Source of the DNA: Cokeromyces recurvatus
Lineage: Eukaryota > Mucoromycota > Mucoromycetes > Mucorales > Mucoraceae
Direction: 5' to 3'
Length of the DNA stretch: 64,000 bases
NCBI RefSeq assembly: GCF_025118155.1
Contig: NW_026251389.1
Location: 248,001 to 312,000, forward strand
This document shows, piece by piece, positions 25,331 to 38,635 of this stretch. The notes beneath the pieces are model-generated. The model was not told the origin of the DNA and ran no database searches. It was given only the letters and a program-made list of their open reading frames with translations. Every line of letters starts with the position of its first letter. Positions within the stretch are counted from its first letter, which is position 1. The position numbers were made by a program, and so were the translations under genes.

Positions 25331-25857
25331 TTTGTTTTCAAGGAAATAATGATAGATTCAAATTAAACAAACAAAAAAAAAAAGAAACATTAAAACTGAC
25401 CTTTTCATTATTCGCTTTTTATACCATGTTATTTTTTTTTTTTTTTTTTTTTTAGATAAAATACATGATCCCGTACCCCACATTATTCTATTTTTGCTGG
25501 AATTTAAATCGATTTTCCCGCCTTTTACATTTTGCAAGATAAGGTTTGTTAAATCTTAAATTCTTGAGCAACTTAGCTCCAAAAAGGATTCAAAAAAGAA
25601 ATGAAATACAGCAAGGTTAAGGGACGCTGGAGTAAATGGGTAAAAAAAGGGTTAAAAACAGCATAAGTTTGTACTGACTATTGTGAACTCAGCATAGATT
25701 TGTTTACTCTTCTCCCCTCCCCTATTTTGTTTTAAAAACTAGATTATAGAAGTTATCGCCTTTTTTTTTACTATGTATTTTAATAAAAGCTTGACAATCT
25801 ATTTACTGTATTTCTGTGGGGAGAGAGAAGAAGGTGTTGCTATATGAAAATAGGGTC

Positions 25858-25903
<46 letters not shown>

Positions 25904-26526
25904 TAAAGTAAACGTTTAACAAGAAAAAAAATCATAACAACGTCAATCAAATTAGAAAAAGGAACTGTTAAATATATAACAAATGATATCATTTATTGTA
26001 TTGCTTATTGACTTCCTTTTATAACACTTATTTTTCTTTTTTATTAAGCATGATTGATGAAAATAGAGGAAAGCCCTTCTGTTTACCAAAGATAGACCAT
26101 GACTAATTTATTAATCATCTTATATTAATTGTTATTGCTACAAACAATACCCTTCAGAAAAAAAGACTTTTATGATAAATCCAATATATTACGTAACTTT
26201 GTGATACTATAAAAAATATTAAATTTACATCCTTATTTCTCACGCTTCTTTCATAAGCAATGTATTGCTATTTTGAAGTTAAACTAAATATTACGATCAT
26301 ACCACTTAAATAGTTTATTTCAATAAAAATAATGAAGACATCTTTTTACCTTTCGTCTACAAAGTAATAATTTTGATTGTATAAATATTATACATACTTT
26401 AGAATCAATATACGACGGTATAAATAATGATACGGAATATGTTTATGTAAGGATAAAAAAAAAAGGTTTTATAAAGTTAACTTTGTCAAAAAATAAAAAT
26501 CTTCATGAAATGAAGAAAAAAGAATG
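25331..26526. other. Intergenic region between transporter and tRNA gene
   Basis: About 1.2 kb, very AT-rich. It contains T runs near 25432-25454 and an A run of about 40 at 25863-25902. No protein or RNA gene seen. The transporter promoter must lie at its left end. Confidence 0.5.
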
Positions 26527-26609
26527 TGAAGAGAGTGGGATTTGAACCCACGCCTCCGAAGAGATCACGACCTTAACGTGACGCCTTAGACCAACTCGGC
26601 CATCTCTCC
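26527..26609 (-). tRNA. tRNA-Leu (anticodon AAG)
   Basis: On the minus strand the 5' acceptor strand GGAGAGA (from 26609) pairs with TCTCTTC near the 3' end, with one G-U pair, and the discriminator is A at 26527. The D arm reads GCCGAGTTGGTCTAAGGC. The anticodon stem TCACG/CGTGA encloses the loop TTAAGGT, giving AAG. A long variable arm (TCTCTTCGGAGG) marks it as a class II tRNA. The T arm is GTGGGTTCAAATCCCAC. No intron. CCA is not encoded, as usual in eukaryotes. The A and B boxes for RNA polymerase III are in the D and T arms. Confidence 0.96.
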
Positions 26610-28109
26610 AGTTGTTTTTTGTCAATTTAAATAGTAAGTATAAACCCGATTCAACTCTCTGTGGTTAACCGGTAAGTCAAAATAAAATAAAATTTAAAGA
26701 AGATGTTTATTTAAAAGACAAGATCAAAGATAATGTTTATTTCATTCACATCAAAATCGTATTTATACTAAATAAAATATTGTAAAATATTATCTAAGTA
26801 TGAACGTGTTCCAATAAGATTTGAACAAATATTAAAAGCCTTAAAGAAGTCTTTACGTGTTAACATGTTTCACTTTGGACCCTGTTTTTACGTAACCTTT
26901 TGTTATTGGTAATGGGCTTGAATTTCATTTTCCGCTTGGCTTCTTTCCTTAGACGAACATCTACTTCTAATGGTACATCTTCATAAGTATTATCAGACTC
27001 GACATTTTTGCACTTCTGTATATTTTATATAAGTTATTCGTAAAAATTTTAGCCAATCAGATCGTCGGAAAGTCCTAAAGACGCCCATTATTTCGCCATC
27101 TACTCCGGCACGGAACTTTTATTTTTTTTTTTTCTAAATTTGCCTTTGAATAAATAATTTATCTTAACATTTTTTCAGGAATTTGCAAGTAGTATGTAAT
27201 CTAAATGCAAGTAAAAAAAAAAAAAAGTAAGGTTACGTGACAGTTCGATTCGGATTCTATACTGCCCTTGTTGCTTCCTTTTTTGTAGTAAGTCCTTTTT
27301 AAAAAATGCTGCATTTTGTATTATTCCATTTCTTAAACTTGACGAGCCAACAACATGCTAACTGATATACGCCTTTTTATCTTATATTATTTTTTAGCTA
27401 AAAAAAAATGTTTGTATACATAACAGCATCAATTAGCTTCAAATAGTAAATAAAATATTTCATTATTTATACTACAAAATAGAGATAGTTTCTAAATGGT
27501 TAACATTTATATAAATAAATGTCTCATAGCAAACTATGACAAACATATCAGCTTATAATATGAATAGCTGTATCGATTAAGATAGTAGTAGCAACATATT
27601 AAAGTATTATGGATATAATGTTATTCGATATGCCACAAGTCGTTATTTATGGTTGCATAAAAAAAATATGTATATTAAGTTTGCAGTGTGTTTTTTTTCT
27701 TTATCAAATAAATTCTACAGTTATTTTACTAAAAATTTTTTTCAACCTATTCGTTTATAAATTTTATTTTAATATTAGTGAGAGACTATTATTATTATTT
27801 TTAACTTCTCCTTAAAGGTTATTATTTTTGTCATTCCCTTTCGAGTATATGACTTGAAAAAAAAAAAAAAGAGATAAGGAAAATAATAGCGTTATATGAT
27901 ACTTGTTTGTTTACAAAGTAAGTTGATGAGCACCACGCATTATAGAGTTGTTTAGAAAAGAAAAAAGTTGTTTTTAAAGTTTAAGGGGTAAAAGTTACAA
28001 GTATTTTTATTTTGTCAATAATAATCTCTTTTAATTTCTTTTTTTTTTCTTTCATTTTATTGAGGAAAAAAAAAATCATGTTTCTTCAAATTTTAATATT
28101 TGAACATAG
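26610..28109. other. Intergenic region, mostly featureless
   Basis: About 1.5 kb between the tRNA and the oxygenase gene. It contains one basic coding-like segment on the minus strand (26860-27015) and a patch of higher GC near 27040-27110 with no convincing frame. Poly-A/T runs near 27121 and 27211. The start of the downstream oxygenase probably lies at its right end. Confidence 0.45.
26860..27015 (-). other. Basic coding-like segment, unidentified
   Basis: A 51-codon frame after a possible ATACAG acceptor. It begins with an acidic part (NVESDNTYEDVPLEVDV), then a Lys/Arg-rich part (RLRKEAKRKMKFKPITNNKR) and ends QSETC. Composition differs from the AT-derived frames around it and resembles a nucleic-acid-binding or nucleolar tail. 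An overlapping frame starts MGVFRTFRRSDWLKFLR just upstream, but I could not join the two with GT...AG signals. It may be a relic or the end of a small gene. Confidence 0.25.
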
Positions 28110-29296
28110 TACGCTTATAGCACCAATAGTTCTTTTATTTTTTATTTATGTTATGTACGCTTTCATCGTTATCAAGCAGTAAATAGTATTATCAAAAAAT
28201 ATCCTGATCCTAATATTATACTTGAAAATCATGATATTGCAATGGAAATTTATAGCAACATATTTCGCAAAGAATTTCCATGTAAAAAAAAAGAAAACTC
28301 TCCTCAATATATACTAAACATAAATATAATTTATATTAGTATTTGCTAGATGTTCGCTTGAATTTGCTCTTTTTAAGCCGTTTTCTATGCCATCCGTCAG
28401 TAAACTCCTTGTTTCCACAAGAGAATTTTTGGATAGATGTCCTCGTCGAGCTGAAGACACAGAGTTAATTTTATCAGAAATGATTGATCCTTATCCTCGT
28501 ATTCAAAATGAACTACGTCGTAATCCACATATCACAGAAAGAGAAGTCATTAAACAATATGAAAGAAGAGAAGCGGCTATTGATAGATTGAATGAAATTC
28601 ATGGCAAATATCCTATTTCAGATGAAGATTATCTTTATACATTAGTTTTATTTGTAGTAGAGCCTATACGTTGGATTAATAGTTGGGAATGGCGTAAACT
28701 AGATATTCGAGAAATCAATGTAAAGCAAACTATTAGTATATTATATATAAATCTAAAGCTTTCTCTCTCTCTCTTTCCACTTTTTTTTTCTTTAGGCAAT
28801 CTTTAAAGTTTGGCATGAAATTGGGACAAAGATGAAAATAAAAAACATACCAGATACGCTAGATGAATGGTACAAAGTCCAAAGGGAATATGTTGTAAAA
28901 TTAGTTAGTTATCATCCAAACAATTGGCGTTGTGCAGTCCCGACTATTCAACTTTTAGGAAGCAGACTTCCTAGCTTTATGTTGCCTCTTCTGTACAAGA
29001 TTTTGCCATGTTTATTAGAGGAAAGTGAATGTAAAGCATTTGGTATTCAGTCTGCCTCAATTTTTATGCGATTTATATTTAATATATCCATATCTTTACG
29101 AGCTATTTTTATACGTTATTTGTGTCTTCCAAGAGATATATACGACTTGAGAACACCTTTTCATGCAAATGAAAAAGGGAGATATGTTCCTCATTATTTT
29201 ATATACAAGCCACATATTTACTCTAATGGTTATCGTGTTGAAGAACTTGGTCCTGAAAAGTTTATGCCAAAATGTCCTGTCTTGCATGTCTCCTAA
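28110..29296 (+). CDS. MpaB-family (DUF2236-like) ER-bound oxygenase, 5' end unresolved
   Basis: Exons 28110-28281, 28340-28719 and 28796-29296 join in frame. The order of conserved blocks is VRFHRYQAVNSIIKKYPDP, AMEIYSNIFRKEFP, CSLEFALFKPFSMPS.., FLDRCPRRAEDTELIL, INEIHGKYPISDEDYLYTL-like and VEPIRWINSWEWR. These match the fungal MpaB / latex-clearing-protein-like family, whose members hold heme b through conserved His and Arg residues and cleave carbon chains. In Penicillium MpaB cuts a farnesyl chain in mycophenolate synthesis. Here no polyketide or terpene cluster surrounds the gene, so a housekeeping lipid role is as likely. The first exon, probably with a membrane anchor, was not found; the exon at 28110 starts after an ATAG acceptor. 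Confidence 0.82.
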
Positions 29297-29470
29297 AGAA
29301 AAAAAAAAAGAAGAAAAGGAAGAAGACGATAGTTATAATATAAGCAATAATAGTAAACTTTAATAAAATTTTCGTTATAACTATACAACACAAAAGTAAA
29401 TACATATACATGCTATTATCATTAAATAAAAATTAAACTTATAAGGAAGGGGGGGATATCAAATATTAAA

Positions 29471-31355
29471 TTAATTTGCACGACCTAATCTCTCTGAGGC
29501 TCTTGAATGTAATTGTAAAATAGTATGATTAGATGATAAGGGTGCACCACCTAAAGCACCGCCTGCGCCTCCAATTCCACCAGCCCCACTCACGCCTGAT
29601 AAATGACTTATATTCTCAAATGAATCTGTAGAAGAATTATTTGAATTTGTTTGAAGAAAGTTATGAAGATGACTTTGATCTGATGAATCCAAGTTTTGAT
29701 TAGGATAATAAAAAGTAGGACTTTGTGGCATAATAGGACTATTAGGTTTTTTGAAAGATGCATCATCATCTTTAGTGATTTTTTTAGCTCGTCGAATAGC
29801 TACAACCAGTGCATTTAACCATGCATCTAAATTGGTTTCCGTAGGAGCACAAAGAATGTAGCTTCTCTTAGGAATAATGATTTTAAAACAATTTTGTTTA
29901 CTCTTACTGACAGGATCAATCTCTAATGAATCAATAATGTGATGCAAAGGGATGATTCTATGTGGTGCATATTCTTTATCATCTTCATAATATGCTAAAG
30001 TATCAGTTCGTAGCACAAACCACCGTTTTCTCCAGCCCTAAATAGTAAGTAAGTATATATAAATATATGTTCATACACTAATTATCATTATTTATATTAC
30101 CTTATTACGCCCTAATTTTAAAAGATAGCCTTCAATAAGGACTTTGCTTCTATTTTCTTCTGATTGTATCTTGGCTCTATCTGCACTGTATTCTTCATCA
30201 TCTTCTGAACTAATAACGCCTTCAATAGCATGTAGTTGAGCATTCTGATCTGAAGAAGGTGACAGAGGATATGAATGACCTAAAACATATTCAGATAATG
30301 ATTTTGATGAAGTCATTTGATCATTTGTTTGACTCTTTTCCCCCGGAATATGAAGCGGTTTCATAGGATTTGTATCATGTTGTAAGGAAGTAGAAAGATT
30401 ATCATAGGGTCCATTGTTACCCATAGTAGTAGGAGTAGTAAAATGATTTGTGTTATATGATGTGATAATATCGCTAGCAAATTCTTGATCACGATCTATT
30501 AAGCTAATATCATCATCTGCATCATAAAGCCTTAGTTCTTGTTTAGCTTGATTTAATAAAATAATCCATTCTTCCATTTCATTTTGATCATTAGCCTGTA
30601 AATAATACATTCTTTTAGCAGTAACAAAGGCGAAAACGTATTTGTATTTATGTTTAGAAGTCACTTGGACTACTTTGTGTATTTCATGTAAATCAATAAT
30701 TCTTAATAATTTATATTCCTATAGACATTATTTTAACATGTATTCCTACTATAAGAATCTAGTTTTTATTTACCTTTTTATCTTTATACATTGCCAATTT
30801 AGTAGATCTCAGCACAAACCAACGTTTTTTCCATGTCTTTTTTTTTTTTTTTTTTTTAAGAAAAAAAAGTTTAAATAATTATATTATAACTGTGGATAAT
30901 AATAATACATTACTCTTCTTTTTTCTCCCTTTTTCAATAAATAACCTGATTTTAACACTTTTTCTGTTTGAAGTAATTGTAATGCTTCTACAGACATGGG
31001 TTCAGTAATGGGTTCATCGTCATCATTATCATTATCATTATCATCATCAGAAGCATATTTTATATTATTATCTTCTTCATCTTCACTCAATATCACACGA
31101 TTTAGTCTTCCACTTAACATATCGCTATCTTGAGTTGGTCTTGACTATAATAAGAGAAAAGAAAGAACTTTAGCTTTATTATTATTATTATTATTATTAT
31201 TATCATTATTTATTGTTGTTATTTTTGGTTTGTTTTAAAAAAAATCCAAACAAACAAGAAAGAAAGGAAGAAAAAAAAAGCTTATTTACGTTTGTATGAT
31301 TTAATACTGATATTGGTTCACTGTCTTTTAGTAATTGGCTTGAATTTGTTAACAT
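29471..31355 (-). CDS. Tandem PH-domain protein
   Basis: Starts MLTNSSQLLKDSEP at 31355. Five or six exons. An acidic stretch (EDEEDNNIKYASDDDNDND) is followed by a first PH domain: SGYLLKKGEKRR, TWKKRWFVLRSTKLAMYKD, and C-terminal helix EMEEWIILLNQAKQE. A Ser/Thr-rich linker follows, then a second PH domain: EGYLLKLGRNK, GWRKRWFVLRTDTLAYYEDD, SYILCAPTETNLDAWLNALV. A Gly-rich tail (GAGGIGGAGGALGGA) ends at 29471. Both domains keep the K-x(n)-KRWFVLR basic pocket that can bind phosphoinositides, so membrane recruitment is likely. No catalytic domain. The architecture recalls fungal and TAPP-like adaptor proteins, but no specific ortholog is named. Confidence 0.85.
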
Positions 31356-33088
31356 GCTTTATTTATAAGAAGACAAAAGAAGAGAGTTTAATTTAATTTA
31401 TTTATTTTTTTTTAATTCCTTAATAAATAATAGACACTATTAGTAGTCACACAACAACAACATTTTTATGTACTTCAAAAAAAAAAAAAAAGTATATATG
31501 TCATGCATAAAAGTTATAAATATAATAAAGTTAAAGATCATGTAAACTTTGAATCGTAGCATATGAATTTACTTTATTACAGTAGCAAAATAAAATAAAA
31601 AGATCTTCATGCGTTACACTACAAATAAAGCTTCATGTTTGGATAAATATTATTCTATTTTATCCACCAATTATCTACACTTTTTATCATCCACACTCTT
31701 ACCATTCATTCAACAAAAGTAGGATGAATGTGACTAGCTAATTTACAGAAAAAATAAATAAAACAAATGTACCAAAGAAGCACAAATATAGGAATGAAAT
31801 CTTTTCAAATTAAATCTGTTGTCATAATCTACAAAAAAAGTATAATAAAAGACTGATGTCAACTAATCAAAGAATAAAAGTATCCCAAATTGAAAACTCT
31901 TTCTGTTCTTCTGAATGTCCCCCTCTTTGTTTTCAATTAAAGGATCTATTGTCAACCAAAAATTGCAGTTGATAAAAGCCCCACCCATATTTCTAAGATC
32001 TGATCTGTTTATGTAAGAGATTTAGTTGTTGTTAGTTGTATTTATTATGGCTAATATTCACTATAATTTTTGGTAGATGTAGTTTTTGTTTCTAAAGTAT
32101 AATCTTCTATGATGTAGATGATAATATATTTACCTACATTTTGAATAGAAATACTATCATACAAACTTGTACCCCTTTTTTTTTAATACTGAAAAAAAAC
32201 ACTGTTCATATCTGTCTAATCACATATAAAAGAAGATATAATGACAACATTATCTTCTAAGATATAACACCAAGACATCTTACAAGAATCCAATTGGAAT
32301 TGAGGCAATAATCCTTTACCACCTCTAAAACACGCTTACATCATGGACTATTTGTGCATAAATAATATGCTTTCCTTTCTTCAAAATAACTAATACGACA
32401 ATAATAGCAATTATTATAAACGTTTATTACTCACGAATGCAAAGCAAGTTCAATTAAATTCCCCTTACTTTTTTTTTATTTTTATTTTTTATAATTCGTC
32501 CAATTGCCGAATATTTTAACTTCAATAAAACCAGCCTTTCGATCTTTAGAATTCATGATACTCCTTTAGCTCATAAAGCCTAATCCAGCAATCTTGGAAG
32601 GAAATCATATAATTGAAGAAATTCTTAATTGACAAATTCTTCCTCGTTAAAAATAAAAAGACATTAAATATTGCGAGTTTATTATTATTATTTTTTCAAG
32701 TTTATGTGCCATCCATACATTTGTAATGATTTTCTAGCAAATCTTTATTAAAGCCTTGCAAATGAGTACTAATAGGATAAAAAAACTCTCATATTTTCCT
32801 CCCCATCTCACACTTGAACCAAGGCTTTTCAATTTGTGTGTGTTTTGTTTTAATTCAATTTGATTTTTTGTAATTACTAAATTATTATTATTATTATTTT
32901 CAAAAAAAAAAAAAGAGCGGGTTTATGCATAATAAAAAGAAAAAAGTAATGATAACGAGCGTGTGAGCATGTATCATCATGTGACAACTTCTATTATGAT
33001 AAATATACAGAAAACGTGGGTTAGCATTATGGCAACTCTTTTATTTTATTTTATTTTCATTTTTATTTTTTTTTTTTATTTTTTTAAA
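31356..33088. other. Long intergenic region, divergent promoters
   Basis: About 1.7 kb between the divergent PH-domain and alpha-mannosidase genes, one of the largest gene-free stretches here. AT-rich with scattered T runs. No reading frame of note, no tRNA, no repeat family. Long 5' UTRs or non-coding transcripts are possible but not visible in the sequence. Confidence 0.45.
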
Positions 33089-34585
33089 ATGACAATTTAC
33101 GGTCATCGACATAGTCATCACGCTGATAACAGCTTAAGACCTTCATTAGATAATGCACCACGAGTACCTAAGAATATCACTCAGTCTCGTGTCAATAACT
33201 TTTTAGCTAGTGGCGGCCAGTTTTATGGTATGGGCATTCAAACTAAATTTTGGCTTGCAAGACAAGGTGGCCCCCCTTATGTAAATCTCAAAGTGTATAG
33301 TGTACCCGATTTAAAGGTATAGATACGAATAAGAACAAAACAATACCACATCTTACTTATTCTTAATACTTTCTTTATTATTTCTACATATAATAGCGCA
33401 TACCGTTTAAAGTAAAGTAAATGAAATACATACCACTAAAGATGAGCTGCATTAATTTTGTTGATTTATAGGAAGCAGTTACACAAAAGTTTCAAGATTT
33501 CAATATAGGAGTAGATCATAGTTTTGGACCTAGTTGGTCAACCCATTGGTTTCATATTTCTATACTAATTCCTAAAGAAATGGACAGTAAAGAAGTCATA
33601 CTTCAGTGGGATATGGGGTGTGAAGGCTTAGTATGGAGCACAGATGGAGTCCCTTTACAAGGTCTTACAGGAGGAAGTAAGTTAATATAGTAATAGATAT
33701 CTATTTCACTAATATAATAAACATTAAACTATGTAAGCTGATCAAGCACGTCACGAGTTTATTATTTCAAAGTATGCTAAATCAGAAGAAAAATACGAAT
33801 TTTATATTGAAGCTGCATGCAATGGTATGTTTGGTGTTGGTGCAAACGATGCAATGGTTGCTGATCCAGATCGCTATTTTAATCTTACAACTGCTGATCT
33901 TGTTGTGCCTAACAAAGCTATTCAAGCTCTTTACCATGACTTGATGTAAAAAGATACATGTTAATAACAAGATAATAATAATTAATTTCTGATTCAATTA
34001 TATATATATATATATATATATATTAGCGTAATTCGTGGTATTGCTTATGATACAGATCAGAATTCCTCTCGTTCCCGACAAGCTTTATGGACTTTAAATG
34101 AAGTGATTAATAATTATATTGGAGATGATGAGAAGGCAATTGAAGACTGTTTACAGTTAACTCATACATTCCTTTGTGCTCAAAATGGAACTGGAACTAG
34201 TCAACATCAAATCACAGCTGTTGGTAATTGTCATATTGATACGGCATGGCTTTGGCCTTATGATGAAACAAAACGAAAGATTGCAAGATCATGGTCAAGC
34301 CAGCTTATGCTAATGGACTCTTATCCTCATTATGTTTTTACTGGTTCTCAAGTACAACAATATGAATGGCTTAAAGAGCTTTACCCAGTTCTTTTCGAGA
34401 GGATCCAAAAGGCCGAAAAAACTGGTCAATGGGAAATTATTGGTGGAGTAAAGTATTCTAATTATAAATACATCAGTACATACGCTAATAGACATTATTT
34501 ACATATTATAGAGCTGGGTTGAACATGGTACATAAGCCTTATTGCATTATATATACATGTATTTCATTTATTTATTTTATATAAT

Positions 34586-34634
<49 letters not shown>

Positions 34635-36591
34635 ATAATAGATACAAATATGCCTGTAAGTAACAATATGTATAATTATTACTAGTTTCGTTGTTATAAT
34701 CTTATATTATATTGAACCTATTTTTAGTCGGGGGAATCCTTATGTCGACAAATGCTTTTAGGGTAAGTTATCATTATAGGATATTACTATCGGAAGTTTG
34801 TTCATAAAACAAAAAAAAAAAAAAACTCCTACTTTTTTAAATATATAATAAAGGCAGCAGTTTTATGAGAAAAACTTTGGAAAAAGAACTAGAGTGTTTT
34901 GGCTACCTGATTCATTTGGTAATATAATAGATAAAAATATATATATATATATATGACAAATTCATAGTTTTTTTTTTTTTTTTTTTTGTCAATAGGATAT
35001 TCGGCACAACTTCCTCAAATACTTAAATCTTCTGGATGCGATTATTTCTTTACTCAAAAGCTTTCATGGAATAATATAAATAAGTTTCCTTTATCAACAT
35101 TTTGGTGGACAGGGATTGATGATTCTCGTATTTTAGCTCACTTGACACCTGCAGAAACGTAATATAAAGAATGAAAACAAAAAAGAAAAGCAAAATGAAA
35201 TTAATATAATTTTTATCTTAATAAGGTATACTGCTTCTGTAACTCCTAGTGAGCTTTATAAATGGTATTTTATACATACATACATAGATAGATATATATA
35301 TATGATGCAGAACATATAACTCCTTTTTTTTTTATAATTAGTTCTCGAAATCATCATGATCTTGAATACTCAAATGAAAGTTTACTTGTTTATGGGTAAT
35401 AATATTGATCTTTTAAACTTTGTATATAGACTAAAATATATATATATATATTTATTTATTTATATAAATACTTATTTATAGACATGGTGATGGTGGCGGA
35501 GGCCCTACTCCAGAAATGTTAGAAAGATTAAAAAGGATGCATAATGTGGTAAATTATATATGATGAATGTAAATATGTCAATAGTTTAAATAAATTCAAA
35601 ACTTGTATAAAGGATGGTTTACCTATCGTCAAACCTGGGAGTGCTACTGAATTCTTTATTAGTCTTGAGAAAAATTCTAATCGATTACAGTCCTATAAAG
35701 GGGAGTTGGTAAGTTTTATTGCACCTTTGAAATATATGTAAAATAAAAGTAAACATGAAAGATATACATTATTAGTATTTGGAATTCCATCGTGGCACTT
35801 ATACCTCACAAGCACTTGTTAAAAAAGGTAACCGTAAAAGTGAAGTCATCATTAGAGATGTAGAAATACTTGCTACAATAGCAAAAGTTTTATCCAATAA
35901 AATAAATAGTGACTACAGGTAAGAGTAATAGAATAGAATAACTTTGATACTTTTTGTAAAGTATATATGAATCTGGACTTATTTGCACTATATAGTTACC
36001 CTGTTAAGCAAATCACTCATTTATGGAAACTTATATGTCTTAATCAGTTTCATGATTGTTTACCAGGTTCTGCTATTAACTTGGCTTATGTAGATGTTCA
36101 CAAGGTATAATACAGGAAAAAAAAAAGAGGAAATATATGCTATTCTCTTAATTTAACATTTATTTTATTAACCAAGTTCCATCGTGAAGTAATTTCAAGC
36201 TGCTCATTACTCCGCTATGCATCTCAGTCTTTCATTATTGATGAAAGCACAAAAGAATGTTTCTCTAGCACAAAAGAGAATAGTCAAGATCATCAAAGTA
36301 TCATTGCTTTTAACACGCTTCCTTGGTCTCGTACTGAAGTCATTATTTCCCCCGAGAAAAATACAAAATGGATGAATCAACAATGGAAAGAAAACTATGA
36401 GTACCTTATAGGTAAAGAAAATAATATATATTTAATTATTTTATCATAAATAACCTCTTCCTCTCCTCCCCCCTTTTTTTTGTGGTGAAAAAATATAGTT
36501 AAAAATGTCCCAGGTCTTGGAGCTTCTAATTATGTCGCTTCAGCTGAAAATTTTCATATAGTTCCTCCAGAAAAGGCAGCTCAAGGTATTC

Positions 36592-36623
<32 letters not shown>

Positions 36624-38416
36624 AAAGAACTGGGGTATGTTACTAATATATTTAAATATATGTGAATCTGATATATAGCCTACAAGACCGAACATAATCA
36701 CTTTGTATTAGAGAATATGAACCTTAAAGCAACTTTCAATCCTAATGGACAGCTTATTGAACTCATTGATAAAAATTCAACAAGGTAATATATATGCATA
36801 CATTAGAAAAGAAAAAAAAAAGATCGATACGATTAAAATATATATGAATATAGAGGCAACCTTATTTCCAAAGATTCTAGAGGAAATATCTTACAGCTTT
36901 ATGAGGATGTGGTAAGAAATGTGTGATGTATATCCAAATGTATACTTAATTAATTTGTATTATCTTTAGCCTACTTACTGGGATGCATGGGATAGTGAGT
37001 GATTTACTTTAATAGCTAGAAAGTTTATTTTCTTACAAAAAAAAAAAAAAAATAGTTGAAATCTATCATCTTCAAAAATATGTTGAGTTAGAAAGCCAAA
37101 ATACATTAAAGGCAAGTAGTCATGCTAGATAGACATATAAATGTATATAAAATATACTTGGCTTATAAATCAATTTATACAGATTATTTCAGATGGTCCT
37201 CTTAAGGCAGAACTTTATTTTAATCATAAAATATCAGATATTAGTCACATAGAACAAACAATCAGTCTTACATGCGTAAGTGAACGACTTGAGTTTGAAA
37301 GCTTTGTTGATTGGCATGAAAGCCATCAGTGCTTGGTAATAAAAAAAAATACATAATTTTGAAGAAAAATTGAAAATTAACATATTTATTTTACTCATAT
37401 AGAAAGTTGAATTTAATTGGGATATTGTTACTGATTATGTAATCCTAAAAAAAAAAAGAAAGAAAAAAAGTATTGATTTGATATTTAAATAGGCTACATA
37501 TGATATTCAATATGGCGTTGTTAGAAGACCCACACATTACAATACCACGATCGAATCTGCAAAATTTGAGGTAAATGAAAATATTTAATTTATTTTTTAA
37601 CACCATTTAATATGATAATGAAAAAAAAAAGGTTTGTGGACATAAGTTTGCTGATTTATCAGAGTCTAACTATGGTATTGCTTTGATAAATGATTGTAAA
37701 TACGGTTATTCAACTCATGGAAATACACAACGCCTTTCATTATTGCGTTCACCCAAGGGTCCTGATGAGACTGCAGATATGGGTAATTTTGCAAAGATTT
37801 ATTTATTTTTTCTTACAAATAACCTATTTTTTTTTTTTGCCAAATAGGTCAACATAAATTCAAATATGCTATATATCCTCACCAAGGATGCTACGCGTCT
37901 TCTAGAGTCATGCAATCAGCATTAGAATTTAACGTACCTCTGTCAATCCGGTGAGTACGATACGCTGACGTTCTAATAATCATAAAATAACATATATATA
38001 TATATATATAATTTATTAGTCTTGCAAAAGGACATACACTTCAAAGGGGTACACTTGTTCCATCTCTGTTTACTATTGAACCTAATAATCAAATAATTAT
38101 TGACACTATCAAGTTTTCAGAAGATGATAATGGTGAGGGTAAACAGATTATTTTACGTATCTATGAGGCTTATGGTGGCAAAAGTAGTGCTGTTTTGAAA
38201 AGGTAAAATAATGACATTTCTTTTTTTTTTCTTTCCTCTTAAATATACACCTTACTAACTTCTTCGTTTTATATCAGTTACCTGGATATTAAACGTATTC
38301 AAATTTCAAATGTATTGGAAGATAACCTTGGTCAAGTATTAAAAAAAGAAAATAATGGTTATAATATAACACTTAAAGCTTTTCAAATCATGACACTCAA
38401 AGTGGATTTGAATTAA
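33089..38416 (+). CDS. AMS1: Alpha-mannosidase, glycoside hydrolase family 38 (vacuolar Ams1 type)
   Basis: Hydrolyses alpha-mannosyl linkages of free oligosaccharides and recycled N-glycans; the Ams1 type is cytosolic and delivered to the vacuole. More than twenty short introns. It starts [19 protein letters not shown] with no signal peptide, as in Ams1. The N-terminal region includes [19 protein letters not shown] and [15 protein letters not shown]. The catalytic domain begins [18 protein letters not shown], with the HxD zinc ligands, then [34 protein letters not shown] and [17 protein letters not shown], which carries the nucleophile Asp. A zinc-site His/Asp region [17 protein letters not shown] follows. 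C-terminal beta domains include [12 protein letters not shown].. and GLLISKY-like strands, ending MTLKVDLN. Reading the exons in order reproduces the full family length of roughly 1050 residues. Symbol by similarity. Confidence 0.93.
34589..34630. repeat. Uninterrupted T run of about 42 in an intron
   Basis: Lies inside an alpha-mannosidase intron shortly before its AG. Similar runs mark other introns here (for example 36591-36619 and 40317-40362), where they may serve as extended polypyrimidine tracts. Confidence 0.85.
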
Positions 38417-38635
38417 ATTTTTTAAATCGAAATGAATGAATATTATACATATACATTAATAAAAAAAAAAAAAGAACACATACACACACACACATACAGG
38501 GTATTCTTTATATTTAGAGCAAAATAAACTTGATCTTTCATTTAAAGACTAAAAGTAGGTATACTTTCAGTATAAAAATTTGACTCCTAAATTAATAAAA
38601 GATGAGTATTTAACAAAGTTAAACTTTGGGTGTTA

